From Peptostreptococcus russellii (GTDB taxonomy: Bacteria > Bacillota > Clostridia > Peptostreptococcales > Peptostreptococcaceae), in assembly GCF_900110295.1 (NCBI RefSeq), contig NZ_FODF01000007.1, forward strand, positions 1 to 64,000: a stretch of 64,000 bases of DNA. The letters are read 5' to 3'. The notes under the pieces were generated by a model. The model had not been told where the DNA came from, searched no databases, and saw only the letters and a program-made list of their open reading frames with translations. Position 1 is the stretch's first letter; every line of letters starts with the position of its first letter. Positions 52,517 to 62,227 of the stretch are shown here, one piece after another. Position numbers and translations under genes: made by a program.

Positions 52517-53179
52517 TTATCTCGCGCCATCTCCTGTAAATACAACCTTTACAGTCATAAATACTATTTTTATATCCAGTAGTACGCTTCTATTTTTTAT
52601 ATAATATAAATCATATTCAAGTTTCTCTCCAGGATCCATTTCATATCCACCATTTACTTGAGCCCATCCTGTAAGCCCTGGTTTTACGGCAAGTCTATAT
52701 ACAAAATTAGGATACTTTTCTTCAAATTCTTTTGTGAAAATTGATCTTTCTGGTCTTGGACCTATTATTCCCATATCACCTTTTAAGATATTCCAAAGCT
52801 GAGGTATTTCATCAATTCTTGTCTTTCTTATAAACTTTCCTACCTTTGTGATTCTAGGATCATCTTTTTCAGCCCACTGTGCTCCAAATTTTTCAGCATC
52901 AGTTCTCATTGATCTTAACTTATAAACATAAAATTCTTTTCCATTTTTACCTAGTCTCTCCTGCTTATAAGTTATAGGTCCCCTATCCTCTATTTTAATA
53001 AGTATACCAAATATTAGTATTAACGGTATCCCTATTACAAGTCCAATTAAAGATAATAGTATATCGAAAAATCTTTGATATAGTTCAAATCCCTTTCCAT
53101 GTTTTACAATATCATAATCTATAAGATCAATGTATTCTTTTAATACAGCATCTTCACCTGAGTATTTATTAAAAGACAT
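52517..53179 (-). CDS. Undecaprenyl-phosphate sugar phosphotransferase (initiating transferase)
   Basis: A 220-residue bacterial sugar transferase of the short type: one membrane segment (about 36-60) and the catalytic core ('YKQERLGKNGKEFYVYKLRSM', 'RKTRIDEIPQLWNILKGDM', 'GPRPE', 'KPGLTGWAQVNG'). It links the first sugar phosphate to undecaprenyl phosphate and so starts repeat-unit assembly. It heads the polysaccharide operon, with GGAGGGAGG before the ATG and a promoter at 53303-53331. Confidence 0.93.
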   Translation of the reverse strand: MSFNKYSGEDAVLKEYIDLIDYDIVKHGKGFELYQRFFDILLSLIGLVIGIPLILIFGILIKIEDRGPITYKQERLGKNGKEFYVYKLRSMRTDAEKFGAQWAEKDDPRITKVGKFIRKTRIDEIPQLWNILKGDMGIIGPRPERSIFTKEFEEKYPNFVYRLAVKPGLTGWAQVNGGYEMDPGEKLEYDLYYIKNRSVLLDIKIVFMTVKVVFTGDGAR

Positions 53180-53302
53180 ACTGTCCTCCCTCCATAAATT
53201 TTTTTTAGAATATTTTTATTAATTTATCAAAGTATATAATATTACCAAATGAAATATTATTACATGATTTTCCTACATTTAGCGTATTATACACCAAATG
53301 AT

Positions 53303-53331
53303 ATTATACTAAAAAAACAGCTATAATACAA
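53303..53331 (-). promoter_or_regulatory. Promoter of the polysaccharide operon
   Basis: On the minus strand, TTGTAT (53331-53326), 17 bases and TATAAT (53308-53303). A second TATAAT lies about 17 bases downstream, so there may be two start sites. The leader to the sugar transferase is about 115 bases. Confidence 0.6.
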
Positions 53332-53366
53332 GTTGATTACTATTAATAAGCTTTTGTAATCTTTAT

Positions 53367-54464
53367 CTATCTTAATTTGTATCTATATACTCTGGCTGCC
53401 ATAACTAGTGCAATTATTACTAATAAAACTGTAGTAAGTGTTTTGAACCTTTCAACATTAAAGAAGTTTCTTCTCTCTATTCTAAAACCTACTTGATTTA
53501 TTTCTTTATATCCTTTTTCCTTAATTATCTTAGCTTCATCTGAAGAAAAATAACTTTCTTGAATATACATCAAAGGTGCTTTGCTATCAGCTGCAAGAGG
53601 CGTTACCGAAAGTGCATTGATAAGCTGACCTACTGCAATATGTCTTTTGTGCATAAGTTCTCCACCCTTTGATATAAATACCTTCTTTATGCTCTTATCT
53701 TTGTAGAAACGATTCATTATATTTCTATTTACATCATATCTATCTTCTCCTGCAATTCTTTCAACATTAGGAAGTATTTTTTCGATATTATTATTATAAT
53801 AATTATCATTTCCTATAAGATATGTCTTTTTAATATTATTTTTTCTTGCAAATTCCTCTATTTTTAAAATATCTTTTTCATCATTGTTAGTTACAAATAT
53901 TGGAATATTGTTTACATCTGCATATGGAATAAAAGATATTCCATTAGGTAGGTCCATTTCATCATCTGAAACAACTGCTATTTCACTTACTTTTTTATCT
54001 TTATTCATTTTTTCAGCTATGTTTAAAGATAAATTCACGCCCTTTGAATCTATTATTCTATCGTACTTATAACCGTATCTATCTAAAGATCTTTCAACTG
54101 CATTCGAAATATAATTTACCCCACCTATTAAAATAACTTTTTTAACTCCAAGTCTTTCCATTTCATCATATGTCGGTGGTAATATTCTATTCTTTTCAAT
54201 ATAAAAAACAGGTAAGTTCTTTGAATATGCATAAGGTGCTATAGAAATTGCCTGCTGCAGATAATCTGTATTAACCAAAATTGCTGTATCTGATTTTTTA
54301 AATTTCTTTTCTATACTCTTATTTACCGTAGTGTACCTAGTTTCTCCAGTATAGTCTATAATATCATATCTTGATAAGTATAGCTTATCAAGTATCTTTC
54401 CACCTACCTTGTATCCTAGCACTAGAATTACAATCAGTAGTATATATTTTAAATATTTCTTCAT
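53367..54464 (-). CDS. Membrane-anchored CWB2-repeat protein without enzymatic domain
   Basis: A 365-residue protein made of a short N-terminal membrane helix (about 4-22), divergent CWB2-like repeats ('VNTDYLQQAISIAPYAYSKNLPVFYI', 'VILIGGVNYISNAVERSL', 'RIAGEDRYDVNRNIMNRF') and a C-terminal helix (about 340-358) with a basic tail. There is no effector domain. CWB2 proteins are normally released and held by wall polymers; this one would be fixed in the membrane at both ends, with the repeats outside. It could bind nascent wall polymer at the membrane or help CWB2 proteins fold, but that is inference. Confidence 0.8.
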   Translation of the reverse strand: MKKYLKYILLIVILVLGYKVGGKILDKLYLSRYDIIDYTGETRYTTVNKSIEKKFKKSDTAILVNTDYLQQAISIAPYAYSKNLPVFYIEKNRILPPTYDEMERLGVKKVILIGGVNYISNAVERSLDRYGYKYDRIIDSKGVNLSLNIAEKMNKDKKVSEIAVVSDDEMDLPNGISFIPYADVNNIPIFVTNNDEKDILKIEEFARKNNIKKTYLIGNDNYYNNNIEKILPNVERIAGEDRYDVNRNIMNRFYKDKSIKKVFISKGGELMHKRHIAVGQLINALSVTPLAADSKAPLMYIQESYFSSDEAKIIKEKGYKEINQVGFRIERRNFFNVERFKTLTTVLLVIIALVMAARVYRYKLR

Positions 54465-54680
54465 TCCTCTTCTCCTAAGTCTCTTTTTTTCTCGCGTTTT
54501 ACCTTTATATTATACTATATATTACTATTTTTTAAAACTGTAATCGACTTTACTTTATATTATATCTGAAATTATCTCTTGCTATTATTTTATAAAAGTA
54601 GATGTTTTCAAGATATTTTTTAATTATGAAGAAAATTTTACAACTATTTAGATTCAATTAAAAAACTTTCTAGAAATAAA

Positions 54681-54710
54681 AAACATGGTCGATATATATC
54701 GACCATGTTT
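54681..54710 (-). terminator. Terminator of the CWB2-amidase gene
   Basis: A 30-base perfect palindrome (AAACATGGTCGAT and its complement around a TATA centre) followed on the minus strand by TTTTATTTC, 14 bases past the stop codon. Confidence 0.88.
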
Positions 54711-54723
54711 GAAATTCTATTTA

Positions 54724-56583
54724 TTAATTTGAGAATGCTGCTATAATTCCCTTAGCAATCTGAATTCCCATTTTCTTTAATGCGTTATCATTATTTAAAA
54801 GACTAACATCCTTTCTGTTTGAAACAAATCCACCTTCTACAAGTATTGCAGGGGCATTAGTGCTTCTTATTACATAAAGATGAGATCCGTCTTTTACACC
54901 TCTATTTTTTAGGTCAAAAGAGGAAAGTATACTGTTAAGAACATTTTTCGCAGATTTATTAGCCATTGTTCCACCACCCTTATAAACCTCTACTCCAGTA
55001 CCACTGTACTCTTGATTAGATGGGTTAATTGGGTTACCACCCTTATTGTAATGTATACTACAGAAGAAATCTGCATTCTTACTATTGCTCAAGTTTGCTC
55101 TATCTGGAAGTGTCGGATATGTATCTCCAGTTCTTGTTAAGATTACATTAGCTCCTGCCTTCTTTAGATAGTCTGCACAAGCAAGAGCAGTTTTAAGTGT
55201 CCAATCCTTCTCTCTTACCCCATACATTCCTATTGCTCCACTATCGCTTCCTCCATGTCCTGGGTCTATTACTATCTTTTTACCCTTTATGGAACTAACT
55301 ACACCAGGATTACTATCCGGTTGTGGTGTAGGTTGTGGTTGAGGAGTTGGCTGTGGTGCTGGTTGAGGTTTTGCAGCCTCCTCATTTTTTATAATTTCCT
55401 TTAACTTGGACTTTATAGTGTTGCTTACTGAAGAACTAATACCTCCACCTATTTGATAGATATTATCAGTTTTTCTAGCATCTAATAGTCCCATTGTTAC
55501 TTTTGCTATGGAATTTTTACCTGTTATTATAATTGGTGCATTATTCTTAGCAGCAAATGGACCTGCTGGAACAGTATCTATAAGACCTGCATTTTCTGAC
55601 TTTGTAATTACCACACCTGGAAGGACTGAGTCCTTGTAAAATCTATTTATTACACTTACATTTGTCGAATGCCTGTCACTGCCATATATCCTGTTTATAT
55701 TACCGGCATCTTTTACCGACGCATCTATTTGGTTTATAAGTTTGTTGGATATGGAGTCCTCTCCACCTATATAATATACTGTCGATGTATGTTTCTTAAG
55801 AAAGTTCATCGCATTTGTATTTATATAGTTCTGATCTACAACTATCACAGGATTTTTTGTATCTCCAGCTTTTGCAGATATTGAAAGAGCATCTGCAACT
55901 CCATTTGTTATGCTGACAATATAGGCTGTATCGACTGATTTCGACTTTGCTATATTCTCTGCAACATTAGCTGAAACTTCGCCTGGGTACTGACCAAATA
56001 TTCTTATCATATTGGCTCCAGTTGCATTTTTCATTTTATCTGATACTTGCTTGGATAAATGATTTCTATCGCCTATCATATATATGGTCTTTGGTTTTAA
56101 TCTTTTCAACTCATTTAAAACACTACCATGTATATAATTTTCTTGTGCAAGTAATATTGGTGCATTGTGTGTAGTTGCCAAAGGAGTAGCTATTATCCCC
56201 ATTATTGTATCTTTTCCATTTACCACAATAACTGTGTCCGCTCCATTTTTCCAACCTTCTTGACTTACCTTAACAGCTGTTTCATATCTATCAGCTCCAT
56301 ATATTGATTTGAATATAGAGCCACCTTTAGAGTAGTCACTATTCAATACATCCTCCGAAGAAGTAGCATCTTCTGTTGTTGCTTTTTCTTCCGACAAAGA
56401 TGTTGCTTTGTCATCATTTAAGCTTTTGTCATTTATAGTTTCACTATCAATGCTTTCTTCTGCTTTAACGCTATTGTTGTCAACATTTGCAACTTCATCT
56501 GCAAATACCGACGGAGAAATAGCTGCAGCTAGCATAGAAATCGAAAGCATTACCGCCAAAAACTTTTTTCTAATTTTTTTCAA
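54724..56583 (-). CDS. N-acetylmuramoyl-L-alanine amidase with three CWB2 repeats
   Basis: A 619-residue secreted autolysin. It has a signal peptide (about 1-29), an acidic linker, three CWB2 repeats (about 90-395; 'GADRYETAVKVSQEGW', 'YIGGEDSISNKL', 'YQIGGGISSSVSNT'), a Pro/Gln-rich linker (about 405-425) and a C-terminal Amidase_3 domain (about 430-619). All metal and catalytic residues are present: 'DPGHGGSDSG', 'REKDWTL', 'SIHYN' and 'LVEGGFVSN'. It cleaves MurNAc from the stem peptide. The intact site contrasts with the degenerate amidase at 36098-37060. It is a probable SecA2 client. Confidence 0.94.
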   Translation of the reverse strand: MKKIRKKFLAVMLSISMLAAAISPSVFADEVANVDNNSVKAEESIDSETINDKSLNDDKATSLSEEKATTEDATSSEDVLNSDYSKGGSIFKSIYGADRYETAVKVSQEGWKNGADTVIVVNGKDTIMGIIATPLATTHNAPILLAQENYIHGSVLNELKRLKPKTIYMIGDRNHLSKQVSDKMKNATGANMIRIFGQYPGEVSANVAENIAKSKSVDTAYIVSITNGVADALSISAKAGDTKNPVIVVDQNYINTNAMNFLKKHTSTVYYIGGEDSISNKLINQIDASVKDAGNINRIYGSDRHSTNVSVINRFYKDSVLPGVVITKSENAGLIDTVPAGPFAAKNNAPIIITGKNSIAKVTMGLLDARKTDNIYQIGGGISSSVSNTIKSKLKEIIKNEEAAKPQPAPQPTPQPQPTPQPDSNPGVVSSIKGKKIVIDPGHGGSDSGAIGMYGVREKDWTLKTALACADYLKKAGANVILTRTGDTYPTLPDRANLSNSKNADFFCSIHYNKGGNPINPSNQEYSGTGVEVYKGGGTMANKSAKNVLNSILSSFDLKNRGVKDGSHLYVIRSTNAPAILVEGGFVSNRKDVSLLNNDNALKKMGIQIAKGIIAAFSN

Positions 56584-56762
56584 TCCCTCTACCTCTCTTT
56601 CTAAAACATACTCTTAAAAGTTACATTATGTAATAATCGTCTCTTCTTTTAATGCCTTCACTGCTTTATTATAGCACACAAGTTACAATTTGTAACTATT
56701 TTTCAGCTTTTTAGGTAGCTATACTTTTTTATTTCTATTATTTTTTCTTGAAAAGCGCCTGT

Positions 56763-58130
56763 CTACTGACTTTGAGAATTACTATCTCCATTTTGAGAAT
56801 TAGTATTTTCTTCTGGGTTTTCTAAGTTTTTGTTTACAATAACTCTACCCTCATCATCTCTTTCTATCTTTTCTTTCGGAAGGAAGTCAGTATAAAATCC
56901 GCTAACATAGTTATTTCTAAGTCTGTTGACTACTTCTTGATCGTTATATGTAAACATATACAGGCTTATGCCTCTATCTACTAGTTTGTTAGTAAGTTCC
57001 TTTGAGAACTTAAACTTATTCACAGCAACAATCTTTATACCATGCTCATAAGAAAAGTCTACTATTTTATTTACTTCTAATTCTTCCATTCTATAAGTTG
57101 TAAATATCATAGACTTAAAGTTGTAAATATTCATTACAGGTTTATACATTTCCTGATAATATATCTGAGGTATTATCCTATCCAATACCGATTTATCTAC
57201 ATTTTTCGCTATTTTTACAAGTTCCTTATAGCATCTCTCAACTTCTTTTATATCATTATTTTTCAAGTCTACTACCAAATACATATCTGGATGTTCTTTC
57301 ATGTATTTTGCAAGTTCTTCAAAATTCATAGTATGGTAAGTATTCATTATCTTAGTATTTAAGAATTCTTTTTCCGTTGGCATCTTATTTTTCCAAGACA
57401 TTGGAAGTCCTAAATTAGCTAAACTTTCCGCATCTGTGGAATGAAGAAGTATTAACTTTCCATCAGAAGAAAGGGACATATCTGCCTCCATAACTCTCAA
57501 CCCTCTTTGATAACTTCTTTCCAATGCTTCTCTTGAATTTGTATATGTATTTCCATTTATGCCTCCAAGTGCATGAGCTATATATCTATTCTCCTTTACC
57601 CAAGAATAATTAAACTTCTTAGGATAATTATCCATGTAGACTGTACCATCATTTGCCTGTACAACATTGACATCAAGAATTTTATAAATAAAATCTAGTG
57701 GCACATATAGGGTATCATCCATATACTGTACTATACCATCCATCTTCACAACATTTTTATTGTTTTTAAATCTTACTTCATTAGAACCTCTTTTTAGCAG
57801 ATAAGTGGCTTTTCTATATTTCAGTTCAATTCCACCTTTTGGAAGAAACTTGTAACTTGCCTGCGTATTAAAGTTTTTACAAAGCTCAAGAACCGGCACA
57901 TAGACTATATCATTTCTTATTTTATAGGGCTTGTTCATTTGAGCTTGCTTGTTATTTATTATTAGTCTTTCTCTTATTTTAGTATCTTTAAATTCCGATA
58001 TTAGCTTTCTTTGTGTTCCATAATAGTGGAATAGTTTGAAAAGGCCAAGTATCAGAAGCAAAGATGTCATCAGAATCACTATTTTTTTAATTCTGAGCTT
58101 TAGTCTTTCTTTCCCTACTTTCTTAAACAT
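56763..58130 (-). CDS. Membrane-anchored glycerophosphodiester phosphodiesterase-like protein
   Basis: A 455-residue protein with an N-terminal membrane helix (about 17-36), a copper-amine-oxidase-N-like domain (about 60-165; 'VPVLELCKNF', 'DDTLYVPLDFIYKIL') and a GDPD barrel (about 185-420). In the barrel, His, Glu, Asp and a second His of the family are kept ('HALGG', 'VMEADMSLSSDGKLILLHS'). It could cut glycerophosphodiesters such as those in teichoic acids. A polar Asn/Ser/Gln tail ends the protein. It lies 13 bases after the acyltransferase gene, in the secA2 operon. Confidence 0.82.
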   Translation of the reverse strand: MFKKVGKERLKLRIKKIVILMTSLLLILGLFKLFHYYGTQRKLISEFKDTKIRERLIINNKQAQMNKPYKIRNDIVYVPVLELCKNFNTQASYKFLPKGGIELKYRKATYLLKRGSNEVRFKNNKNVVKMDGIVQYMDDTLYVPLDFIYKILDVNVVQANDGTVYMDNYPKKFNYSWVKENRYIAHALGGINGNTYTNSREALERSYQRGLRVMEADMSLSSDGKLILLHSTDAESLANLGLPMSWKNKMPTEKEFLNTKIMNTYHTMNFEELAKYMKEHPDMYLVVDLKNNDIKEVERCYKELVKIAKNVDKSVLDRIIPQIYYQEMYKPVMNIYNFKSMIFTTYRMEELEVNKIVDFSYEHGIKIVAVNKFKFSKELTNKLVDRGISLYMFTYNDQEVVNRLRNNYVSGFYTDFLPKEKIERDDEGRVIVNKNLENPEENTNSQNGDSNSQSQ

Positions 58131-58143
58131 ATTTCCCCCACTA

Positions 58144-59502
58144 CTATATACTAATTTTTATATCATACTTATCTAAAAGATTAAGTAATAAGACCCATAT
58201 TACAGTAAGCACTAGAGCGTATACTGTAGACGCCTTTTCTATTCCTGTTATAGGAAGTATAAAATCCGTTGTAAACCAATTATTAAAATGCAACCAAGTC
58301 CCCGTATAAATAGATTTTATCTTTATTAGATTTATTATTCCATTTATAGCAGAAATTGTAATCGTTACAAATAAGGCATTTTGCCCTATTCTTCTAACTA
58401 ACTTTGTGCCAAAATCAAGTTTTATTATGTCAAAAAGTATATAAAAAATATCTATGACAAAAAACATTATAGCACAGCATCTCAAAACAAATGGTAAACT
58501 GAATACATTTCTGTTCATCGGAATCCATGCTCCCGTTATTGCTGATAAAATATACATAAGAAGTCCCAATACAAATAAATTCACTATTTTTTTTGCTTCA
58601 TTATTTATTCTATAGTAATTACTTAAAAAAGACTTAATTGATTTCAGATTGAATCTGCTCTTCATATCAATCAATAAATTCTCTTTGCTAAAACCATGTT
58701 CTTTTATCATATGTGTTCTCTTATATCTTACATATTTTTTATGTTCAATTGGCTTTTTATTTAGTATACAACCTATTGAAATACCATACATAGTAATAGG
58801 TATTGCTGAAAAAGTAGCAAGTAAACCTTCTGGATCTGCTGCTGCAGAACTTGCAAATCCTTTTAGGACAGACTTATCTACACTTGTAAATACACTTTTT
58901 TCTATTCCTGCACCATTTTTAAATGCTACAATAGTAAAAATAAGTGACAATATCGCTCCTAAAGATATAAAGATATATGTTAAAGCATTATTTTTTATTT
59001 TCTTTTTAAGAAATCCTATATATATCATGGAACATAATAAATAGTTTATAGCAATTAGTTGATATGGTCCTGTCAATCTTACATTAGCTTTAGACTGTAA
59101 AAACAAGATACTATATATTAGACCTATAACAAAAATTATTACAGCCCTCTTAAATATAGATCTAGAAATTTCAGCTATAATCTTACCTTCCTGGTGGTTT
59201 TTTTTCACATAAAAAGGAATTGACATCCCCATTATCAGTAAAAAAAACGGAAGCAAAATATCTGCTATATTAAAGCCATTCCATTTTGAAATAATAAAAG
59301 TCTTCTCTATATTTCCTTCTAATCCCTGGGATATTAGAAATATAGTAAATATTACCAATATCCCTCTAAGAAAATCTATTGAATTTATTCTTAAATTTTC
59401 ATATTTTTTATCGAACTCTCTTTTTTCCTTATATTTACTTTTTAAATCAGCAATTTTCTTATAAAATTTTATTTTGATTTTCGCTTCATTAATAGTTTCC
59501 AT
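58144..59502 (-). CDS. Multi-pass acyltransferase-like protein (DUF5009/HGSNAT-like)
   Basis: A 452-residue membrane protein with about 10-11 helices. The first conserved block 'RINSIDFLRGILVIFTIFL' and then 'WNGFNIADILLPFFLLIMGMSI' match the heparan-alpha-glucosaminide N-acetyltransferase-like (DUF5009) family, which moves acetyl groups across the membrane onto amino sugars. The His normally found just before the 'WNG' segment in that family is not present (ISKWNG), so activity is doubtful or the substrate differs. A long charged loop is at about 245-285. It starts two bases after the secA2 stop codon. Confidence 0.75.
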   Translation of the reverse strand: METINEAKIKIKFYKKIADLKSKYKEKREFDKKYENLRINSIDFLRGILVIFTIFLISQGLEGNIEKTFIISKWNGFNIADILLPFFLLIMGMSIPFYVKKNHQEGKIIAEISRSIFKRAVIIFVIGLIYSILFLQSKANVRLTGPYQLIAINYLLCSMIYIGFLKKKIKNNALTYIFISLGAILSLIFTIVAFKNGAGIEKSVFTSVDKSVLKGFASSAAADPEGLLATFSAIPITMYGISIGCILNKKPIEHKKYVRYKRTHMIKEHGFSKENLLIDMKSRFNLKSIKSFLSNYYRINNEAKKIVNLFVLGLLMYILSAITGAWIPMNRNVFSLPFVLRCCAIMFFVIDIFYILFDIIKLDFGTKLVRRIGQNALFVTITISAINGIINLIKIKSIYTGTWLHFNNWFTTDFILPITGIEKASTVYALVLTVIWVLLLNLLDKYDIKISI

Positions 59503-59504
59503 TT

Positions 59505-61868
59505 TTATTCTTCTTCACCTAAACCCTCAAAAGAGAACACAAACTTTAGTGTCTCCAATCTTATTTTTTTATTTAGAGTTTCGAACATATTGTATGCTTC
59601 TATTGTATATTCTTTTACTGGGTCCTTCTGAGCTACTGACACTAATCCTACACTCTGTCTCATCTGATCCATAAGGTCTATATGATCAACCCAATAATTA
59701 TCTACAACTTTTAAAAGTATTTTCTTTTGTTCTTCTGCAAAAATACTCTCACCTATCAACATTGATTTTAAGTCATATACTCTTCTTGCAATATCTTTTA
59801 CATTTTTTGCAATTTCTTCATTTGAAAGATCCTTTGCATCTGGAATTATTATCGTTCCGTCTGGCATAAATGAATTATACAGTCCCTTATAGAACTTAAA
59901 ATAGTTTCTAGGTTTGCAATTTATATATTTTTCTACATACTCATCTATTGTTAAATTTACCATATGCATTATTGTTTCTGTAAGGTCTACACCATCAAGA
60001 ACCTTGTCTCTCTCAGCATATATGACTTTTCTCTGTTTATCTATTACATTGTCATACTTTAGTACATCTTTTCTCTGTTCGAAATTCTTACCTTCTATAC
60101 CCTTTTGTGCATTTTCAATAGCCCTACTTAACTTCTTGCTAGATATTGCTCCATACTTGTCTGGCTTTAGTTTTTTACCAACCTTTTCAATAGCAGCTCC
60201 ACCATAAAGCTTGATAATTTCATCTTCAATACTTACGAAAAATCTTGATACCCCTGGATCTCCCTGTCTACCAGCTCTACCTCTAAGCTGATTATCTATT
60301 CTTCTTGATTCATGTCTTTCTGTACCTAAAACGTAAAGTCCACCTAATGCCTTTACCTTTTCTTCCATTTCACTATCGCCATTTCCAAGTTTTATATCTG
60401 TACCTCTACCAGCCATATTTGTAGCTATAGTTATAGCGCCAATTTCACCAGCTTTTTCTATTATCTCAGCTTCTGTTTTATTGTTTTTAGCATTAAGAAC
60501 CTGATGCTTTAAACCTTTTTTCTTTAAAAGGTCTGATAAATATTCAGACTTTTCAACAGTTGCAGTACCGACAAGCATAGGTTGACCTGTTGCGTGTACC
60601 TTGCTTATTTCTTCTACTGCTGCTGCAAATTTTTGTTTTTCTGTAGCATATACCTTATCATCTAAATCTTTTCTTATTACTGGCTTATTAGTTGGAATCT
60701 GTACAACATTCATTCTATATGTCTGTTCAAATTCTCCTTCTTCTGTCTTTGCTGTACCTGTCATACCTGACATTTTAGCATACATTCTAAAGAAATTCTG
60801 ATAAGTTACAGTAGCCATAGTTTTATTGTCTGCCTTTATTTCAACTCTTTCTTTTGCTTCAAGAGCTTGATGAAGACCATCTGAGAATCTTCTACCATCC
60901 ATTATTCTTCCTGTAAATTCATCTACTATAAATACTTCTCCATCCTTGACAACATAATCATCATCTATGCTCATTAATTTATGTGCAGTTAAAGCTTGGT
61001 TTATATGATGATATATAGCCATGTTATTTATATTTGTGATTTTTCTTATTTTGAAATAGTCTTCAGCTTTTTTAAATCCTGATTCAGTAAAAGAAACTGT
61101 GTGTTCTTTTTTATCTAAATCATAATCTTCTTCTGTTATTGTCTTTACAAACTCATCTGCTCTAATATATAAATCAGTAACAGGGTCTCCTTCTCCAGAT
61201 ATTATAAGAGGAGTTCTAGCTTCATCTATTAATATAGAGTCAACTTCATCTATTATACAGTAATTTAGCTTAGCCTGAACCTTTCCAGCCTTTTCAGTTA
61301 CCATATTATCTCTTAAATAATCAAATCCAAATTCTGAGTTTGTACCATAAGAAATATCACAAGCATATTGCTTTCTTCTTAAATTAGGATCTTGACCTGT
61401 TATTATTGTTCCAACTGTCATACCTAAGAAATCAAATACTGGTCTTACAGTATACGCATCACGTTCTGCAAGGTAGTCATTTACTGTAATTACATGTACA
61501 CCTTCACCTGTAAGTGCATTTAAATAGCATGGTGCCACTGCTACAAGTGTCTTACCTTCACCAGTCTTCATCTCTGCTATTTTACCTTGGTGAAGAACTA
61601 TACCACCTATCAACTGAACTCTATACTGTCTCATTCCTAAAACTCTCTTTGTAGCTTCTCTTGCAACTGCAAAAGCTTCTTCCAAAAGATCATCTATTGT
61701 TTCTCCTTTTGAAAGTCTTTTTTTAAATTCTTGAGTTTTGGCTGCAAGTTCTTCATCTGTTAAAGATGCAATTCCCTCTTCAAGAGCTTCTATTTTATCT
61801 ACTATTTTATTAAGCTTTTTAATTTCAGCATTATCCTGATTGCTTAAAAATTTATCTAAAAACGACAT
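59505..61868 (-). CDS. secA2: Protein translocase ATPase SecA2 (accessory SecA)
   Basis: A 787-residue SecA. Walker A 'MKTGEGKTL', DEAD-type 'DEVDSILIDEARTPL', 'TVTYQNFFRMYAKMSGMTGTAKTEEGEF' and the helicase 'GRGTDIKLG' and 'QLRGRAGRQGDPG' motifs are intact. The C-terminal zinc finger of ordinary SecA is missing, and segments such as 'LYNSFMPDGTIIIPD' and 'RRVYDLKSMLIGE' resemble C. difficile SecA2, which exports S-layer and CWB2 proteins. The location in a CWB2 locus agrees. The frame extends 25 codons upstream, but AAGGAG lies just before the ATG at 61868. Confidence 0.88.
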   Translation of the reverse strand: MSFLDKFLSNQDNAEIKKLNKIVDKIEALEEGIASLTDEELAAKTQEFKKRLSKGETIDDLLEEAFAVAREATKRVLGMRQYRVQLIGGIVLHQGKIAEMKTGEGKTLVAVAPCYLNALTGEGVHVITVNDYLAERDAYTVRPVFDFLGMTVGTIITGQDPNLRRKQYACDISYGTNSEFGFDYLRDNMVTEKAGKVQAKLNYCIIDEVDSILIDEARTPLIISGEGDPVTDLYIRADEFVKTITEEDYDLDKKEHTVSFTESGFKKAEDYFKIRKITNINNMAIYHHINQALTAHKLMSIDDDYVVKDGEVFIVDEFTGRIMDGRRFSDGLHQALEAKERVEIKADNKTMATVTYQNFFRMYAKMSGMTGTAKTEEGEFEQTYRMNVVQIPTNKPVIRKDLDDKVYATEKQKFAAAVEEISKVHATGQPMLVGTATVEKSEYLSDLLKKKGLKHQVLNAKNNKTEAEIIEKAGEIGAITIATNMAGRGTDIKLGNGDSEMEEKVKALGGLYVLGTERHESRRIDNQLRGRAGRQGDPGVSRFFVSIEDEIIKLYGGAAIEKVGKKLKPDKYGAISSKKLSRAIENAQKGIEGKNFEQRKDVLKYDNVIDKQRKVIYAERDKVLDGVDLTETIMHMVNLTIDEYVEKYINCKPRNYFKFYKGLYNSFMPDGTIIIPDAKDLSNEEIAKNVKDIARRVYDLKSMLIGESIFAEEQKKILLKVVDNYWVDHIDLMDQMRQSVGLVSVAQKDPVKEYTIEAYNMFETLNKKIRLETLKFVFSFEGLGEEE

Positions 61869-61989
61869 ACATTTCTCCTTTTCTATTTTATTACTTCTAT
61901 CTTTATCTGAAAACACTACTAGAAAGCAGTATCTAAATAACAAATCTATTTTATTATATCACAATATGCAAGTTTGTAATAAAATTTAT

Positions 61990-62018
61990 TAGACTTTTTG
62001 ACTAACTTATTGTATAAT
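61990..62018 (+). promoter_or_regulatory. Plus-strand promoter in the secA2-nagB gap
   Basis: TAGACT (61990-61995), 17 bases and TATAAT (62013-62018), directly before the hairpin RNA at 62024-62103. Confidence 0.5.
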
Positions 62019-62023
62019 AAAGG

Positions 62024-62103
62024 TACTTAAAAAATTACATTTCTTTTTAAGTATTTCTCACGAAAAAAGAGGGGTTGAGTTATTTCAACCGTTCTTTTTT
62101 TTT
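62024..62103 (+). ncRNA. Candidate small RNA: two hairpins ending in a terminator
   Basis: After the promoter at 61990-62018 comes a perfect 10-base-pair hairpin TACTTAAAAA/TTTTTAAGTA (62024-62053). A second hairpin follows with GGTTGA/TCAACC and an A-run pairing with a long T-run (62063-62103), which is a terminator. No reading frame or plus-strand gene is served by it. The size and layout resemble the RNA upstream of the Abi_2 gene, although the sequences differ. Confidence 0.45.
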
Positions 62104-62192
62104 ACAAAAAATAGGATTTCCTGTAATTCACTATACTAGCATACTTTTTATTTATAAACAAACTAGAAGTTATATAAATAAATTGCATGAAA

Positions 62193-62227
62193 AGGAAAAA
62201 CACCACTAAATTAGTGGTGTTTTTCCT
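62193..62227 (-). terminator. nagB terminator
   Basis: A 17-base-pair perfect stem (AGGAAAAACACCACTAA with its complement, one unpaired central base). It can work in both directions; on the minus strand TTTTTCC closes it. Confidence 0.88.

Noticed and set aside
54681-54710. 30-base perfect palindrome as a regulator-binding site
   Set aside because: It is followed by a T-run 14 bases after the amidase stop codon, so a terminator explains it fully.
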